NCBI GenBank assembly: GCA_007131895.1
Contig: SLPR01000173.1
Span: 1 to 6,304, forward strand
DNA: 6,304 nt
Origin: Bacteroidales bacterium
GTDB lineage: Bacteria; Bacteroidota; Bacteroidia; Bacteroidales; UBA7960
Direction of reading: 5' to 3'
Positions within the stretch are counted from its first letter, which is position 1, and every line of letters begins with the position of its first letter. Of the stretch, positions 5,381 through 6,304 are shown in pieces. Below the pieces are notes generated by a model, which did not search any database, had not been told where the DNA came from, and was given only the letters and a program-made list of their open reading frames with translations. The position numbers and the translations under genes were made by a program.

Positions 5381-6304
5381 ATGGGATTTATAAAATTTGA
5401 CAAGACACAGCTTATCAATCTTGAATACTCTTTGGGGAAGGAAATGTTAAGAAGTAACCGTGCCGGGTCCTTTTCCTGCACAACCATTATTGGATGCAAT
5501 ACCCGCAAATATCATGGTTTGCTGATATGCCCGCAACCCTTATTAGGCAATACACGACATGTTTTATTGTCTAAAATTGACGAAACCATTATACAAAGAG
5601 ATGCTGAGTTCAATATCGGTCTAAACAGGTATCCCGGTGTTTATAACCCAAAGGGCCATAAATACGTGCGTGATTTTGAAGCAGATATAATTCCAAAAAT
5701 TACATACAGGGTAGGGGGAGTGGTACTTACTAAAGAAACGCTCTTTGTTTCGAAAGAGCAAAAAGTAATGATAAGATATACCCTGGTTGAGGCACAATCT
5801 CCCACAACCATCCGTATAAAACCCTTTCTTGCTTTTAGAAACATCCATGAGCTAAGTAAAAAGAATATTTATCTCGATACGAAGTATGAAGCTGTTGCCA
5901 ATGGTATTAAAACCCGCATGTACGATGGTTATTCTCCTTTGTATATGCAGGTTTCAAAATCAAAAACAGAGTATGTTCATAGCCCTGACTGGTACGAAGA
6001 CCTGGAATATTTTCATGAAGATAGACGCGGGTATGAGTCCAGGGAAGATCTTTATGTTCCCGGTTTTTTTGAGTTTCCCATAAAAAAAGGTGAAAGCATA
6101 ATTTTCTATGCCGGAACAGAAGAGGTGAATCCCGGCATGATAAGCAAAAGTTTTAACAAAGAGCTAAAGAACAGAACACCAAGAAACTCCTATGAGAATA
6201 GTCTTCTGAATTCTGCTGAACAGTTCTTTTATAAGCATAAAGAGGGTACCGATATTATTGCCGGATATCCCTGGTACGATCGTATTGGCAGGTTTACCTT
6301 TTTA
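5381..6304 (+). CDS. Glycogen debranching enzyme (amylo-alpha-1,6-glucosidase type), 3'-truncated by window edge
   Basis: The frame is open from the ATG to the last base (308 codons, no stop). An in-frame TAA at 5372-5374, two codons before the ATG, fixes the start. The N-terminus 'MGFIKFDKTQLINLEYSLGK', then 'NRAGSF' (26-31) and 'GCNTRKYHGLL' (38-48), mark the bacterial GDE N-terminal domain, which continues through 'GHKYVRDFEAD' (92-102) and 'KPFLAFRNIHEL' (147-158). From about residue 275 the (alpha/alpha)6-barrel GDE_C domain begins with 'IIAGYPWYDRIGRFTF'. By family knowledge such proteins run to about 640-680 residues, with the catalytic acids in the missing half. The expected role is hydrolysis of alpha-1,6 branch stubs in glycogen in the cytosol; no signal peptide is seen. 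The usual 'GRDTF' reads 'GRFTF' here (Phe305). Glycogen genes such as a glycosyltransferase and a GH57 amylase often follow in this phylum, but none are in view. Confidence 0.9.
   Translation, partial: MGFIKFDKTQLINLEYSLGKEMLRSNRAGSFSCTTIIGCNTRKYHGLLICPQPLLGNTRHVLLSKIDETIIQRDAEFNIGLNRYPGVYNPKGHKYVRDFEADIIPKITYRVGGVVLTKETLFVSKEQKVMIRYTLVEAQSPTTIRIKPFLAFRNIHELSKKNIYLDTKYEAVANGIKTRMYDGYSPLYMQVSKSKTEYVHSPDWYEDLEYFHEDRRGYESREDLYVPGFFEFPIKKGESIIFYAGTEEVNPGMISKSFNKELKNRTPRNSYENSLLNSAEQFFYKHKEGTDIIAGYPWYDRIGRFTFL

Overview
The window reads as chromosomal DNA from a member of the Bacteroidota. Three things point there. No gene has a convincing Shine-Dalgarno sequence, and the bases before each start are A/T-rich. 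Exact matches to the Bacteroidota -7 promoter element TAnnTTTG sit upstream of two genes. The protein types (a Cache-HAMP-GAF-PAS sensor with a 'MEELHATQEEMARK'-type coiled coil, a TPR-SPOR secreted protein, and a GDE_N/GDE_C glycogen debranching enzyme starting 'MGFIKFDKTQ') are familiar from that phylum. Genus or species cannot be read from this sequence.

Layout, all on the + strand: (1) 1-771, the 3' part of a fold-type IV PLP aminotransferase, most like aminodeoxychorismate lyase (PabC); its first residues lie outside the window. (2) 772-1114, a gap with a GC palindrome, small dyads and a weak promoter candidate. (3) 1115-3493, a 792-residue membrane sensor (TM, double-Cache, TM, HAMP, HAMP-like, GAF, coiled coil, PAS, coiled coil) with no recognisable enzymatic or methyl-accepting output domain. 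(4) 3555-4892, a 445-residue exported protein with six to seven TPR repeats, a Gln-rich linker and a C-terminal SPOR domain. (5) 4893-5380, a 488-bp gap with a strong 13-bp inverted repeat and a promoter candidate. (6) 5381 to the window end, the first 308 residues of a glycogen debranching enzyme.

Nothing ties these genes into one pathway. The aminotransferase (likely folate precursor synthesis), the sensor, the peptidoglycan-associated TPR-SPOR protein and the glycogen enzyme look like independent units. The gap between the sensor and the TPR-SPOR gene is short (61 bp), but it carries its own promoter-like element, so co-transcription is possible and not required. I found no RNA gene, CRISPR array, transposase, integrase or phage gene. 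I do not see a convincing new multi-gene system. The points most worth a second look are the sensor without an output domain, the 5025-5062 hairpin, the dyad before the sensor gene, and the altered motif in the debranching enzyme.
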